A stretch of 64,000 bases of DNA from Bacteroidota bacterium (GTDB lineage Bacteria; Bacteroidota; Bacteroidia; Bacteroidales; NBLH01): NCBI GenBank assembly GCA_025361565.1, contig JANYKN010000116.1:62001-126000 (forward strand), read 5' to 3'. Under the pieces are notes generated by a model. That model saw nothing but the letters and a program-made list of their open reading frames with translations. It had not been told where the DNA came from and did not search any database. This document shows, in pieces, positions 53,886-62,904 of this stretch; positions within the stretch are counted from its first letter, which is position 1; the number at the start of each line of letters is the position of its first letter. The position numbers were made by a program, and so were the translations under genes.

Positions 53886-54255
53886 TTTCCGTTAGGCTGA
53901 TTAACTTGAAATATAAAACCTATCTAAAAATATAAAAAATTTGCCATCAAATCTGATTTTATAGATTTATTTTACGAAAGTGAATACATACAAGGCTAAA
54001 AGGGTTAATTTATCAATCTCATTTGAAGGAAACAAATGAATACTTCGCGAAATTGTGTCATAACTATAATATATTGAATATTAATTGAATAACAAACTTC
54101 AATTTATTTTGATGTTAGCCATTCTTAAATTAACATATTCGTGATAATTTATTAACATTCAAGTAACAAGGCAATTGTATTTTTGCAATGTGAAATGAAT
54201 TTGTGAATTGGAAGAAAATGAGGGCAAAATAAAATTTCAACAATAAAAAACAACA
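53886..54255. other. AT-rich divergent intergenic region
   Basis: 370 bases between the first kinase and the metallophosphoesterase gene. No open frame. A plus-strand -7 match lies at 54178-54185. I found no convincing minus-strand promoter for the kinase series. Confidence 0.5.
54178..54185 (+). promoter_or_regulatory. candidate -7 element of the metallophosphoesterase gene
   Basis: TATTTTTG fits TAnnTTTG, 71 bases before the ATG at 54256. No -33 TTG at 19-20 bases. Confidence 0.35.
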
Positions 54256-55038
54256 ATGAATATTCTGGTATTATCAGACTTACATATTGATACGCACGAT
54301 GCGTTCGGTATTTTTAAATGGAACGAAATGGATCTTATCATGCAAATAGAGCGCATAAGAGAACTCCATGCAATTGACAAAATTATTTTCAATGGCGATA
54401 CCTTTGAACTTTATAAATACACTTTCGAAGAAATTAGAAAAGCTAATCCAATGCTGATGGACTATTTTAAAGATAAAAATTTTGTATTTATAAAAGGAAA
54501 TCACGACATCATAAATGATTTTGGACTTGATTATATTCAAATTTGCAATTCTAAGGGACAAACAATTCACATTGAACATGGCCATAACGCTGATTTGCTT
54601 AACGGAACAAAATTAGGCCGAGCAATTGGCAGGTTTGGCTTTTCGATTTTAAAAAAAATGTCGCATTCGCAATCATTGATGAACCTTTATTTTAAATTAG
54701 TAGCCCTTGACGACCAAATAAACCACATTCCAAAGCGCTATAACTCAATCAAGTATCTTACTTATGCCCTTAAAATGTTAAAAGATCACGATGTGGTAAT
54801 TTTAGGTCACACGCACAAACTGGAGTCGCACCACACTTATTATTTAAATCAAAAAAAGCGCTATCTCAACAGTGGTTCTTGTTCAATGGGGAGATTTCAG
54901 GCAATTATTATGGATACTGAAACTTTGAAATATGAATTGATAAAAGAAAGTAAAGACTCGATAAAGAAACAATTTCAACAAACTTTGAAATTCAAAAACC
55001 AAACCTATTCAAATCAGCAAATTATCACCATATCATAA
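54256..55038 (+). CDS. metallophosphoesterase, LpxH-like
   Basis: 260 residues with the full calcineurin-type metal set: SDLHID (Asp8, His10), NGDTFE, GNHDI, EHGHNAD and LGHTHKLE. These place it in the group that includes UDP-2,3-diacylglucosamine hydrolase (LpxH/LpxI-like), which cuts the pyrophosphate in lipid A synthesis at the inner membrane. The GDTFE motif and the late GHTH support that, but other phosphatases share them, and the genome may carry another LpxH. The neighbour downstream is convergent with only 22 bases between stops, so there is no operon evidence. No signal peptide. Confidence 0.75.
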   Translation: MNILVLSDLHIDTHDAFGIFKWNEMDLIMQIERIRELHAIDKIIFNGDTFELYKYTFEEIRKANPMLMDYFKDKNFVFIKGNHDIINDFGLDYIQICNSKGQTIHIEHGHNADLLNGTKLGRAIGRFGFSILKKMSHSQSLMNLYFKLVALDDQINHIPKRYNSIKYLTYALKMLKDHDVVILGHTHKLESHHTYYLNQKKRYLNSGSCSMGRFQAIIMDTETLKYELIKESKDSIKKQFQQTLKFKNQTYSNQQIITIS

Positions 55039-55060
55039 AATTCGCATTATATCGAAAGTT

Positions 55061-56059
55061 TTATTTTGCACTATAAATTAGTATGGAAGCTTTTCCACTT
55101 AAACCTGATGGAGAAGCCACAAATAATTGGTTAAGTTCTGTTGTAAAAAGTGAAGTTCTTGCTCCCGAATGTGATGAAACTTTTCCGTTAATAGTGTAAT
55201 TATTTGCATCAACCTGATTTACAACATCGACATAACCCCCGCCACAACTTATATAAATTTGCTTGCTTGTTGGATTGTAAAAAATATCATCAACATCATT
55301 ATCAATATCCAAGGACGAAACGGTTTTTCCTGTCTGAATATCTAACACCAATAACTTTGATGGATGCCGGCAACCGATGAATAACCTGTGATTGATATCA
55401 TCCAAGCTCATAGGAAAGTTTGATTTTGCTTCGATCATTTTCCATTTATCGGAGACAGAGTTTTTATCCAAATCGATCACTTCTATCAGCTTTTCATCAG
55501 GAACATTTACATAAATTTTATTTGCAGACCTATCAATTTGAAATGATTCAGGATGGCCTTCAAGTTTTATATCGGCAATTTTTTTAAAACTTGTTGCATC
55601 AATTATTGCAATTCCGCCGTTGCCATAACCAACATATATTTTATTAGAAATGGAGTCGTACCGCACATTATCAGCATAGCTTGGTAATTTTATTGAATTG
55701 ATTTTTTGAAATGAAGCCGCATCAAAAACATCACATTCGCCATTATCACCATTTGAAACAAAAAGATAATTGCTTTTGGGAATATAGACTATGCCCTGCG
55801 GCTCGCCTAGATTTTTGATAGTATGAATTACTTTTTTTCTTTTCAAATCCACAATTTCAATGGTGTTATTTGCCAAAGCAGCCACAAAAATAATTTGTCG
55901 TTTACTATCAAACGCTAAATGGTCAATTCTTCCATTTACATCAGGCAATTGAATTGTTGCAATTAATTTGAGTGAATCGCTTTGTATTTGAGCATTACAG
56001 CCATTCATGAAAAAACAGAAAGGAATAATTAAAACTGAAATAATGTACCTTTTTATCAT
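55061..56059 (-). CDS. lipoprotein YncE-like beta-propeller
   Basis: 332 residues. The signal peptide ends in a lipobox (FFMNGC, Cys21), so the mature protein is lipid-anchored. The body has repeated YncE-type blades: RIDHLAFDSKRQIIFVAALA, NNTIEIVDLKRKKVIHTIKN, GEPQGIVYIPKSNYLFVSNG, NVRYDSISNKIYVGYGNGGI, PESFQIDRSANKIYVNVPDE. Such propellers are binding or scaffold proteins; a few act in iron or quinone-related processes. No catalytic site is evident. It is probably monocistronic. Confidence 0.75.
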   Translation of the reverse strand: MIKRYIISVLIIPFCFFMNGCNAQIQSDSLKLIATIQLPDVNGRIDHLAFDSKRQIIFVAALANNTIEIVDLKRKKVIHTIKNLGEPQGIVYIPKSNYLFVSNGDNGECDVFDAASFQKINSIKLPSYADNVRYDSISNKIYVGYGNGGIAIIDATSFKKIADIKLEGHPESFQIDRSANKIYVNVPDEKLIEVIDLDKNSVSDKWKMIEAKSNFPMSLDDINHRLFIGCRHPSKLLVLDIQTGKTVSSLDIDNDVDDIFYNPTSKQIYISCGGGYVDVVNQVDANNYTINGKVSSHSGARTSLFTTELNQLFVASPSGLSGKASILIYSAK

Positions 56060-56116
56060 AGATTAAAATTTTTAACTTTTATAGATTACCAGACAAGAAT
56101 CAGCAGACTATAATAT

Positions 56117-56884
56117 TTATTTTTTACCACGTTTTTTAACAGCAACAGCTTTTTTTATCCGCACATAAATGTATTTCACTTGTGAGTTTTCAACAACCCT
56201 TTCATCAATTTCAAAATGCTCGGTTAGTGACTTTATCAATGGTGTTAATTTTGGAAACCCATAATTTCGTGGATCAAAATCTGGTTTCTTTTTATTTATT
56301 AAGCCTCCTACCTCAGCCAATGAAGCCCATCCATTTTCTTCAACCAAATCCTCGACAGAAGATTTTAATAACTGAATAATTTGATTGTTTACTGCATCAA
56401 TTTTTGATGTTTTTGCAGGTGCTTTAGAAGTTACTTTTGTTGCTTTTTGAACACTAGAAGCCCCCCCAATGATTTCAATATAAATGAATTTATCGCAAGC
56501 AACGATGAATGGATTTGGCGTTTTCTTTTCGCCAATACCAATAACCAACATACCCGATTCTCTTAACCTGACAGCCAGTCGGGTAAAATCGCTATCGCTC
56601 GAAACCAGGCAAAATCCGTCCACTTTTTCACTGTGCAAAATATCCATGGCATCAATAATCATAGCTGAATCGGTGGCATTTTTACCTGTTGTATAACTAT
56701 ATTGCTGAATTGGGGTTATTGCATGTTCCAATAAAGCAGGTTTCCACCCTGACACAGTTGGTTTAGTCCAGTCGCCATATATTCTTTTAATAGTTGGTAT
56801 CCCAAGTTTGGCAATTTCATCAAGCATTCCCTTAATATTTGAATACGGAATATTGTCTGCATCAATAAGAACTGCCAGTTTCAT
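56117..56884 (-). CDS. NYN-domain (PIN-like) nuclease with LOTUS/OST-HTH domain
   Basis: I take the start at 56884 (MKLAVLIDADNIPYSNIKGM); a frame to 56902 adds six residues. The N-terminal 140 residues are an NYN (LabA-type PIN-like) domain: VLIDADN, YTTGKNATDSAMIIDAMDIL and VDGFCLVSSDSDFTRLAVRL carry the acidic metal-binding residues expected of an RNA nuclease. After a basic linker, residues about 170-250 (NGWASLAEVGGLINKKKPDF, PRNYGFPKLTPLIKSL) form a LOTUS/OST-HTH winged helix that binds RNA. The protein ends in a Lys-rich tail. Likely a cytoplasmic RNA-cleaving or RNA-controlling protein. Family is firm; target unknown. Confidence 0.85.
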   Translation of the reverse strand: MKLAVLIDADNIPYSNIKGMLDEIAKLGIPTIKRIYGDWTKPTVSGWKPALLEHAITPIQQYSYTTGKNATDSAMIIDAMDILHSEKVDGFCLVSSDSDFTRLAVRLRESGMLVIGIGEKKTPNPFIVACDKFIYIEIIGGASSVQKATKVTSKAPAKTSKIDAVNNQIIQLLKSSVEDLVEENGWASLAEVGGLINKKKPDFDPRNYGFPKLTPLIKSLTEHFEIDERVVENSQVKYIYVRIKKAVAVKKRGKK

Positions 56885-57020
56885 ATCATTTTTCTCACGC
56901 ATAGTTTTGATTTTTTGTGTAATTCTGACTAAAGGTCTGTTAATTTTTTAATATTAGGAAATAAAGCATCTACCAAATTTGCTTATATTCTAAAAAGATA
57001 GTAATTCTTGCCGATAGATA

Positions 57021-57042
57021 CAAATATAATTACTTATCTTTG
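57021..57042. promoter_or_regulatory. back-to-back candidate -7 elements (NYN gene and OmpA gene)
   Basis: Minus strand TATATTTG (57021-57028) points to the NYN gene; plus strand TATCTTTG (57035-57042) lies 56 bases before the OmpA-family ATG. They are only 6 bases apart, so the two transcripts may compete. -33 elements are weak on both strands. Confidence 0.35.
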
Positions 57043-57097
57043 ATTATATCCAAACTTAAAAAATGTGGCGATCAATTACAATCCAAAACTCCAAAAA

Positions 57098-58606
57098 ATG
57101 AAAATGCAAATATTTTTTTCAACTCTTCTGATTATGTCCGTAATATCAATATCTGCACAAGAATATGCACCTGAAAGTTTGGGAACGCAAATCAATTCTG
57201 CGGAATCGGAATTTGCTCCATTTATATCAGCAGATGGTAAAACATTATACTTTTCAGTGACCAATTTACCAGAAAATATTGGTGGTGTAAACGATTATTC
57301 CGATATTTATTATGCCACGATAGATGAAAATGGAACAATCTCAAACAAAACAAATATTGGCGAACCAATCAATACAGCCCAATATGGCGAAATACCTGTA
57401 AGCGTTACACCTGACGGAAATACCATCCTCTTTTCAAGACATGGTGCTGAGGATCCACTCTTTATCTCGCATAAAACCCAAAATGGTTGGAGTATTGCAA
57501 CACCAGTAAAAATAAAAGATTATGAGGTAACAGAACACCAATTATTCAGTCTTGGCAGTGATGGGCGCACTTTGGTATTAGGATTTAATAATAATACTGG
57601 TTTTGGAGATTTAGACTTATATGTTTGCTTTTTGCAGGATGATAACACTTATTCCGCTCCGCTAAATTTGGGTAACACTATCAACACATCAACAATTGAA
57701 TATTCACCTTTTATTGCACCTGACATGAAAACTCTTTATTTTTCAAGTAATGGACATGGCGGATTAGGTGGACGTGATATCTTTAAATCTACCCGTTTGG
57801 ATGAAACATGGAAAAATTGGTCCGAACCTGAAAATTTAGGCAGTACAATCAATACATCCGACGATGAGTATTATTATTGTACTTCAGCAGTTAGTGATTA
57901 TGCCTATATTGCAACTGGTTACAAGGCTATTGGTTTATTGGATCTTTATCGCATTCCCTTGCCCAAAACCGCTAAATCCATGCCCGTTGTTTTCGTAACA
58001 GGCAAAGTGTTAAACTCTTCCGATAATAAAATGATTGAAGCTTCAATTTATTATGAAAACTTAAATACAGGCAAAAAAATGGGAATAGCGCATAGCAACC
58101 CCAATGACGGAACTTACCAAATTGTATTGCCCATTGGCAGTTCTTATGGCTTTATGGCTGAAGCCAAAGGGTTTTATTCCATAAGCGAAAACCTTGATTT
58201 ATCCAAATTTACAAAAAACCAAAACATACAGAAAGATCTGTTATTAAGCCCGATCAAAGTGGGTGTTGCAATTAAATTGAACAACATATTTTTTGATTTC
58301 AACCAGTTTGCATTAAAGCAGGAATCGAATTCTGAATTGAACCGACTTATTGCTCTGCTCAAAACCAACAATACAATGGTCATTGAAGTTTCGGGACATA
58401 CTGATAATGTTGGAAGTGCCGAACACAATCTGCAATTATCTAAAAACAGGGCAGATGCCGTAAAAAACCATTTAGTTAAAAATGGTATCGATGGCAATCG
58501 AATTGTGGTAAAGGGTTATGGACAAACCAAGCCAGTTGCCCCAAACACAACAGATGAGGGAAAAGCGCAAAACAGAAGGGTAGAATTTACGGTTTTGAAA
58601 GAATAA
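57098..58606 (+). CDS. PD40 propeller - OmpA-domain outer-membrane protein
   Basis: I use the ATG at 57098 (MKMQIFFSTLLIMSVISISA) because it begins a signal peptide; a longer GTG frame from 57065 only adds residues before it. Residues about 25-290 are PD40/WD40-like blades (SEFAPFISADGKTLYFSVTN, IEYSPFIAPDMKTLYFSSNG, GGLGGRDIFKS). A short carboxypeptidase-like regulatory domain follows (VTGKVLNSSDNKMIEASIYY). Residues about 400-502 are an OmpA C domain (LNNIFFDFNQFALKQESNSE, VIEVSGHTDNVGSAEHNLQL, GQTKPVAPNTTDEGKAQNRR) that binds peptidoglycan. This layout is common in Bacteroidota; some relatives sit in the T9SS complex (PorE-like). Role: cell-wall anchor in the periplasm. Confidence 0.85.
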   Translation: MKMQIFFSTLLIMSVISISAQEYAPESLGTQINSAESEFAPFISADGKTLYFSVTNLPENIGGVNDYSDIYYATIDENGTISNKTNIGEPINTAQYGEIPVSVTPDGNTILFSRHGAEDPLFISHKTQNGWSIATPVKIKDYEVTEHQLFSLGSDGRTLVLGFNNNTGFGDLDLYVCFLQDDNTYSAPLNLGNTINTSTIEYSPFIAPDMKTLYFSSNGHGGLGGRDIFKSTRLDETWKNWSEPENLGSTINTSDDEYYYCTSAVSDYAYIATGYKAIGLLDLYRIPLPKTAKSMPVVFVTGKVLNSSDNKMIEASIYYENLNTGKKMGIAHSNPNDGTYQIVLPIGSSYGFMAEAKGFYSISENLDLSKFTKNQNIQKDLLLSPIKVGVAIKLNNIFFDFNQFALKQESNSELNRLIALLKTNNTMVIEVSGHTDNVGSAEHNLQLSKNRADAVKNHLVKNGIDGNRIVVKGYGQTKPVAPNTTDEGKAQNRRVEFTVLKE

Positions 58607-58665
58607 TCAAACAGATAAATTATACTTATAAGAAATTTATTTAAAACGATAATTGTTTATCATTT

Positions 58666-59133
58666 TCACCATTTTTTATATGGTTTCTTCATTAACATGT
58701 TGTTATAATATTTCTCATCTCCTGTAACTTCAATTCCAAGCCATGCTGGTTTTAAAAACGATTCATTTTCTTCGGTTAATTCAACTTCGGCAACGATTAA
58801 ACCTTGATTTTCACAATGGAATTCATCAACTTCAAATGTATGTTTCCCAGATTTAACCAAATAACGTGTTTTATCTATTATGCCAGGCTCACAAATTTGC
58901 AAAAGTGCTTCAACTTCGCTGATTGCAATTTCCTTTTCCCACTCAAATCTGCTTGCTCCTGAAGCATTTCCAATTCCTTTTATAGTGATAAATCCTTGAT
59001 TTCCTTTAGTTCTTACACGCACAGTACGCGCAGGAACTGATGATAAATACCCTTGCTGTATCCGTATTTCTTTGTATGCTTCCTTTTTGAAATCGCCTTT
59101 AACTAAAAATTTCCGTTCTATTTCTTGTGCCAT
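58666..59133 (-). CDS. CYTH-domain protein (triphosphate tunnel enzyme)
   Basis: I take the start at 59133 (MAQEIERKFLVKGDFKKEAY), where the family begins; a frame to 59190 adds 19 residues without match. The 155-residue product has the EIERKF (ExExK) motif, then RTVRVRTKGNQGFITIKG and RFEWEKEI, the paired basic and acidic residues that line a triphosphate tunnel, and a late VAEVELTEEN and GDEKYYNN. Family members are inorganic triphosphatases, thiamine triphosphatases or adenylate cyclases; the YbfE/YgiF-like small bacterial form is most often a triphosphatase. Two metal ions bind the acidic side. Cytoplasmic. Confidence 0.85.
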   Translation of the reverse strand: MAQEIERKFLVKGDFKKEAYKEIRIQQGYLSSVPARTVRVRTKGNQGFITIKGIGNASGASRFEWEKEIAISEVEALLQICEPGIIDKTRYLVKSGKHTFEVDEFHCENQGLIVAEVELTEENESFLKPAWLGIEVTGDEKYYNNMLMKKPYKKW

Positions 59134-59231
59134 TTTACCACATTTAAAATCATTTACTAATTGATTGATTATTTGATATTGGCAATTCATTTCCAGTTTG
59201 AAAGCAAAGAAATAAATGGCAAATTTATTAT

Positions 59232-60008
59232 CTATTTATCCTGAATCATTCTTGTAACTTTAACAACCAAAAAGCGTGGAGTAAAACGAACAGAGTTCGC
59301 CATCAGATAATTCATCAATCCATGAATGGCAACAACTTTCCCTTTCATCATTGCCTTGTAGCCATATTCAGCCACTTCTTTTGATGTTGGAAGTTTTCTT
59401 CCTTTCACCAATTTACTTTCCTGCATTGCCGCTGCATCCTGAAATCCGCTTTCAGTTGCTCCGGGACAAAGTGCAGTTATTGTAATTCCTGACGGTCTAA
59501 GCTCATTATCAATGGCTTCAGAAAAACTTAAAACATAGGCTTTTGTTGCATAATAAACAGCCATGGTTGGTCCTGACTGAAAAGCTGCTGTAGATGCTAC
59601 ATTCATAATTTTTCCATTACCTCGTTTTACCATTTCCTTAACAAAAAGCTTTGTAAAATGAGTTAAGGTTGTAATATTCAGGTTTATCATTTGCTCTGTC
59701 TTTTCCCAATCGGCATCGGCAAACATACCAAAATCGCCAAATCCTGCATTATTGATCAAATAATTAATTTCAATGTTTTGTCCTTTCAATTCGTCAAAAA
59801 CCTCCTGAGCAGAGTTCCTCACAGATAAATCTTTTGCAATATTGTAGACCTGAACCTTATATTGATTTTCAAGTTCCAATTTCAAATCATTGAGTTTGCT
59901 CATATTACGCGCAACCAAAACAAGGTTGTCGCCTTTTCTTGCATGAACTTTAGCCAATTCTAATCCTATTCCATTTGAAGCCCCAGTAATTAATGCTGTA
60001 TTTTTCAT
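59232..60008 (-). CDS. short-chain dehydrogenase/reductase (classical SDR)
   Basis: 258 residues. The NAD(P) motif TGASNGIG is at 8-15, NNAGFGDFG follows the fourth strand, and the catalytic set is Ser139 (NVASTAAF), Tyr152 and Lys156 (YYATK). The closest-looking group is DltE/YqjQ-type oxidoreductases (LALVARNMSKL-like second strand, ALCPGATESGF after the active site). The substrate is not known. It is divergent from a MerR regulator with a 114-base shared promoter region, so control by that regulator is likely. Confidence 0.88.
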   Translation of the reverse strand: MKNTALITGASNGIGLELAKVHARKGDNLVLVARNMSKLNDLKLELENQYKVQVYNIAKDLSVRNSAQEVFDELKGQNIEINYLINNAGFGDFGMFADADWEKTEQMINLNITTLTHFTKLFVKEMVKRGNGKIMNVASTAAFQSGPTMAVYYATKAYVLSFSEAIDNELRPSGITITALCPGATESGFQDAAAMQESKLVKGRKLPTSKEVAEYGYKAMMKGKVVAIHGLMNYLMANSVRFTPRFLVVKVTRMIQDK

Positions 60009-60033
60009 TTATTTGTTTTATTAAATTTATTAA

Positions 60034-60064
60034 TTTGGAAATTCAAAAGTAGCCACTATATTTG
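60034..60064 (+). promoter_or_regulatory. promoter of the MerR gene
   Basis: TTTG (60034-60037) and TATATTTG (60057-60064) are separated by 19 bases, a full match to the Bacteroidetes promoter. It overlaps the oppositely directed SDR promoter. Confidence 0.6.
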
Positions 60065-60074
60065 TAACTGGCAA
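60044..60074 (-). promoter_or_regulatory. promoter of the SDR gene
   Basis: Minus strand TTG (60072-60074), 20 bases, then TACTTTTG (60044-60051), matching the Bacteroidetes pattern and giving a leader of about 30 bases. Confidence 0.5.
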
Positions 60075-60075
60075 C
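60049..60075. promoter_or_regulatory. possible MerR operator
   Basis: GTAGCCA (60049-60055) and TGGCAAC (60069-60075) form an imperfect inverted repeat (6 of 7) around 13 bases. It covers both -7 elements of the divergent SDR and MerR promoters, where a MerR dimer would be expected to bind. Confidence 0.35.
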
Positions 60076-60122
60076 ATTAGACTATACTTCATACTTCATA
60101 TTTTTTTAAAATAAATAATAAA

Positions 60123-60488
60123 ATGCTATTAATAAATCAGTTATCAAAACAAACCAGCATACCAATCCATACTATTCGATTCTATGAAAAAACAGGGCTA
60201 TTTCAAGGGAAAAAGAATCCCGAAAAAAAGTCAAACAATTATAACTATTACGATGAAGAAACGATTGAAAAATTAGAGCTGATTGGTGCTGCCAAAATGA
60301 TTGGCTTTACTTTAGCCGAAATAAAAGAATTAATTGAAGTATGGTATAGTAAGCAAATAAGCAAAAAAGACAAAATTGAAATTCTAAATCAAAAAGCGGC
60401 ATCAATTGATGAAAAAATAAAACAGCTCAAACAAGTTAAAAAACAGATAGACTTGTTTATAAAAGAAGTTGAGGAATTTGATTGCTGA
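60123..60488 (+). CDS. MerR-family transcription regulator
   Basis: 121 residues. The N-terminal winged helix is typical (INQLSKQTSIPIHTIRFYEK, TGLFQGKKN, NYNYYDEETIEKLELIGAAK, MIGFTLAEIKEL), followed by the long antiparallel coiled coil (LNQKAASIDEKIKQLKQVKK). It ends VEEFDC with a single Cys near the C terminus; there is no full metal-binding loop of the MerR/ZntR kind (CxnC), so it is not clearly a metal sensor. It sits divergent from the SDR gene, which it probably controls along with itself by reshaping an over-long promoter spacer, although the spacers seen here are of normal length. Confidence 0.88.
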   Translation: MLLINQLSKQTSIPIHTIRFYEKTGLFQGKKNPEKKSNNYNYYDEETIEKLELIGAAKMIGFTLAEIKELIEVWYSKQISKKDKIEILNQKAASIDEKIKQLKQVKKQIDLFIKEVEEFDC

Positions 60489-60591
60489 GATTACTTAAAA
60501 AATTTAAAATACTAATTATAACAGTTAAGAAATAATTGAGATTTAGAAGTTTGTCTACACAAATGCAATAATTCATTTTAAAGTAAAAACA

Positions 60592-61329
60592 ATGTCAAGA
60601 AGTTATCCTATGGCTAAATACATAATAACATTATCTTTTATAATCTGTAGTCGAATGCTCAGCATGGCCCAACCGGTTTTCAAAAATCCCGGATTACCCG
60701 ACTCAGAATCGTTTGATCTCTATGAATTGGTCGATCCAGCAATCGGTAGGGCTGTAACAAAGTTCACTGTTAAACTAAATGAGCAAGGAAACTCAAAATT
60801 TTATACAATCCATGTTAATGAAGGCAATTTCTTTGAAAATGATTTTGAAATCAAATACACAGATCTGACTACTATTTCGGAAAAACGGACAGATCTTAGA
60901 ACTGGCAAAGTAGTCCAGTCGTATAGGAAATCAGGTGATACCGTTTATTTTTATAGCGCCGAAAAAGGAGTAAAAAAGATCTTCATTACAAGTGAGACGA
61001 ATATCTATTCTCCGTTGGCTATTTTTTATTCGTGCAGGGGTTTTCCTTTTCAAGTGGGTAAAACTGTTTCATTCAAATCTTATATTTATGAGTATGGCGA
61101 CGTTCTGACAATGAATCTCAGCAATATTTCCAAACAAACTGTCACCGTCAAAGCTGGCACCTTCGAATGCTATGAGCTTGAATTATCATTAGGAGGATGG
61201 CAATCAATTTTTGATTCTGATAAATATCATTTGTTTTTTACTGTTGCCAGTCCGCATATTTTTGTTAAATACGAAGAAAAAATTGATGGAAAATGGAGCG
61301 CTGATGAGTTGATGAGATATAGTAAATAG
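60592..61329 (+). CDS. secreted DUF3108-like protein
   Basis: 245 residues; the signal peptide core (KYIITLSFIICSRMLSMAQP) is preceded by a short leader, so the start may be the second Met at 60610. The body is beta-rich: ISEKRTDLRTGKVVQSYRKS, GDTVYFYSAEKGVKKIFITS, and near the end VTVKAGTFECYELELSLGGW, the DUF3108 mark (a 'v.aGtf.cy.le' strand pair followed by W). DUF3108 proteins are periplasmic or outer-membrane-associated with a lipoprotein-carrier-like fold; their role is not known. The gene is separated from the MerR gene by 103 bases and may have its own promoter. Confidence 0.6.
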   Translation: MSRSYPMAKYIITLSFIICSRMLSMAQPVFKNPGLPDSESFDLYELVDPAIGRAVTKFTVKLNEQGNSKFYTIHVNEGNFFENDFEIKYTDLTTISEKRTDLRTGKVVQSYRKSGDTVYFYSAEKGVKKIFITSETNIYSPLAIFYSCRGFPFQVGKTVSFKSYIYEYGDVLTMNLSNISKQTVTVKAGTFECYELELSLGGWQSIFDSDKYHLFFTVASPHIFVKYEEKIDGKWSADELMRYSK

Positions 61330-61517
61330 AATTTTTTTTATGTCTAAATATTGAAAAAATCAGCTCTGTCAATATGCCTAAAGCGAATATTGATTCAGTT
61401 TATTAAAGTAAAAAAAATTAGAATGGGAACAACAACTGCTGAAATAAAATAATTTGTGAAGAATCAGAAGTTGGACTTCAAATATACAAAAGTTGGAGCT
61501 TATAAAAATATCTTAAA

Positions 61518-62789
61518 ATGAAACTAAAACGAAGAAGAAAATTAATAGGATACCGAAGCATGTTAGTTCAACCAATAAAATATAATCCATTTGTAATTGG
61601 AAGGACATTTTTATTATGGGCATTTTTAGGATTGGTTGGCGGAATAATTGCAGGTTTATATTGGATTGTTCTTGAGTTTATGACACATATATTATCCTTT
61701 TTTGTTGGTTGGCAAGTGATTCCTTTAATGGCAATATGTGGACTATTGGCAGGATTAGTAATTCATTTAATTGGCGATCCAGGTGAACTTAATCTCATAG
61801 TAAACAATATTCGATTTAATAAAGGAAAATTAGAGCCAAAAAACAATCCATCCATGATATTATCTTCATTGCTTTGCATTTCCTGTGGTGGAAGTCTTGG
61901 TCCTGAAGCACCATTGGTTCAAGTAACCGGCTCAACTGGAAGTTGGCTTGGGAAAATATTTAGATTGAAAGGTGAAGAGTTAAGATCATTAAGCATTGCC
62001 GGAATGGCTTCTGGTTTTACTGCTCTATTTGGTGCCCCATTAGGTGGCAGCCTCTTTTCTTTAGAGATTCTTCATCATAAACACGCAATGGAATACTACA
62101 CAGCTATTATTCCTGCTCTCGTAGCCAGTTGTTTCAGTTATGTCGTTTTTGCGTTGATTATTCATTTAGGCCTTGGCCCAACATGGATTTTGTCAACATA
62201 TGATTATTCTGGAATTTTTGATTTTGTGTATGCTATTCTTTTTGCTATTTCGGCAACTGCAATCGGATGGGGTTTTATTTACTTTACAAAATTCATAAAA
62301 TCACTTTTTGATAAAAAAAACTTCCCAATCTATGTAAAAACTTTGATTGGTGGAATATTGCTTGGAGTAATTTCATTCTACTTTCCTTTGACCAGATATT
62401 TTGGACATCATGAAATAAATCAACTATTAATTGATAATATATCTGTTAAATTATTGATCGTCATTTTGATTTTTAAAGTTATTGCTATTGGAATTACTGT
62501 AACCTCAGGTTGGAGAGGTGGATTTATTATTCCTTTATTTTTTGTTGGTGCCACTTTGGGTTTAATAATACATCACCTTTTTCCATCCACCAATCTATCA
62601 TTAGCCATAATCAGTTGTATGGCTGCAATAAATGCTTGTGTAACCCGCACGCCAATTAGTACAACAATTTTGATAGCAACATTGACTGGTTTTTCTTATT
62701 TTATTCCAGTTTTATTTGCGAGTTTAACCGGTTATTTTCTAGCACCGAAATTTCCATTTATAAGTTCTCAAATGGAAGAAGAACTATAA
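61518..62789 (+). CDS. ClC-family chloride channel/transporter, gating Glu absent
   Basis: 423 residues, about ten membrane helices after a basic start (MKLKRRRKLIGYRSMLVQPI). The central motif is GGSLGPEAPLVQVTGSTGSW, which fits GREGP-like (125-129), with FGAPLGGSLFSLEILHH and GWRGGFIIPLFFVGATLG for the remaining anion-site segments. The external gating glutamate of GREGP is Leu127 here (GSLGP). In studied ClC proteins loss of that glutamate uncouples proton exchange, so this may work as a channel or with a different gate. Anion is likely chloride or a relative. It is monocistronic. Confidence 0.8.
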   Translation: MKLKRRRKLIGYRSMLVQPIKYNPFVIGRTFLLWAFLGLVGGIIAGLYWIVLEFMTHILSFFVGWQVIPLMAICGLLAGLVIHLIGDPGELNLIVNNIRFNKGKLEPKNNPSMILSSLLCISCGGSLGPEAPLVQVTGSTGSWLGKIFRLKGEELRSLSIAGMASGFTALFGAPLGGSLFSLEILHHKHAMEYYTAIIPALVASCFSYVVFALIIHLGLGPTWILSTYDYSGIFDFVYAILFAISATAIGWGFIYFTKFIKSLFDKKNFPIYVKTLIGGILLGVISFYFPLTRYFGHHEINQLLIDNISVKLLIVILIFKVIAIGITVTSGWRGGFIIPLFFVGATLGLIIHHLFPSTNLSLAIISCMAAINACVTRTPISTTILIATLTGFSYFIPVLFASLTGYFLAPKFPFISSQMEEEL

Positions 62790-62904
62790 ACTCATTATAG
62801 ATTCAAGTGGTTATCCCGGTGGTAAAATCCTAAAGTGGAAAATTCTTCCGCTTTTAATCAGGAAACAAAAAACATTCAATAAAGAGTGTGCATCTACTTA
62901 TCAT

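Noticed and set aside
57065-57097. GTG start upstream of the OmpA-family gene
   Set aside because: It would put a polar stretch before the signal peptide; the ATG at 57098 starts the signal peptide directly.
60592-61329. Lipoprotein call for the DUF3108-like protein (Cys in SFIICSRML)
   Set aside because: The Cys lies within the hydrophobic core and is followed by MLSMAQ, a better signal peptidase I site.
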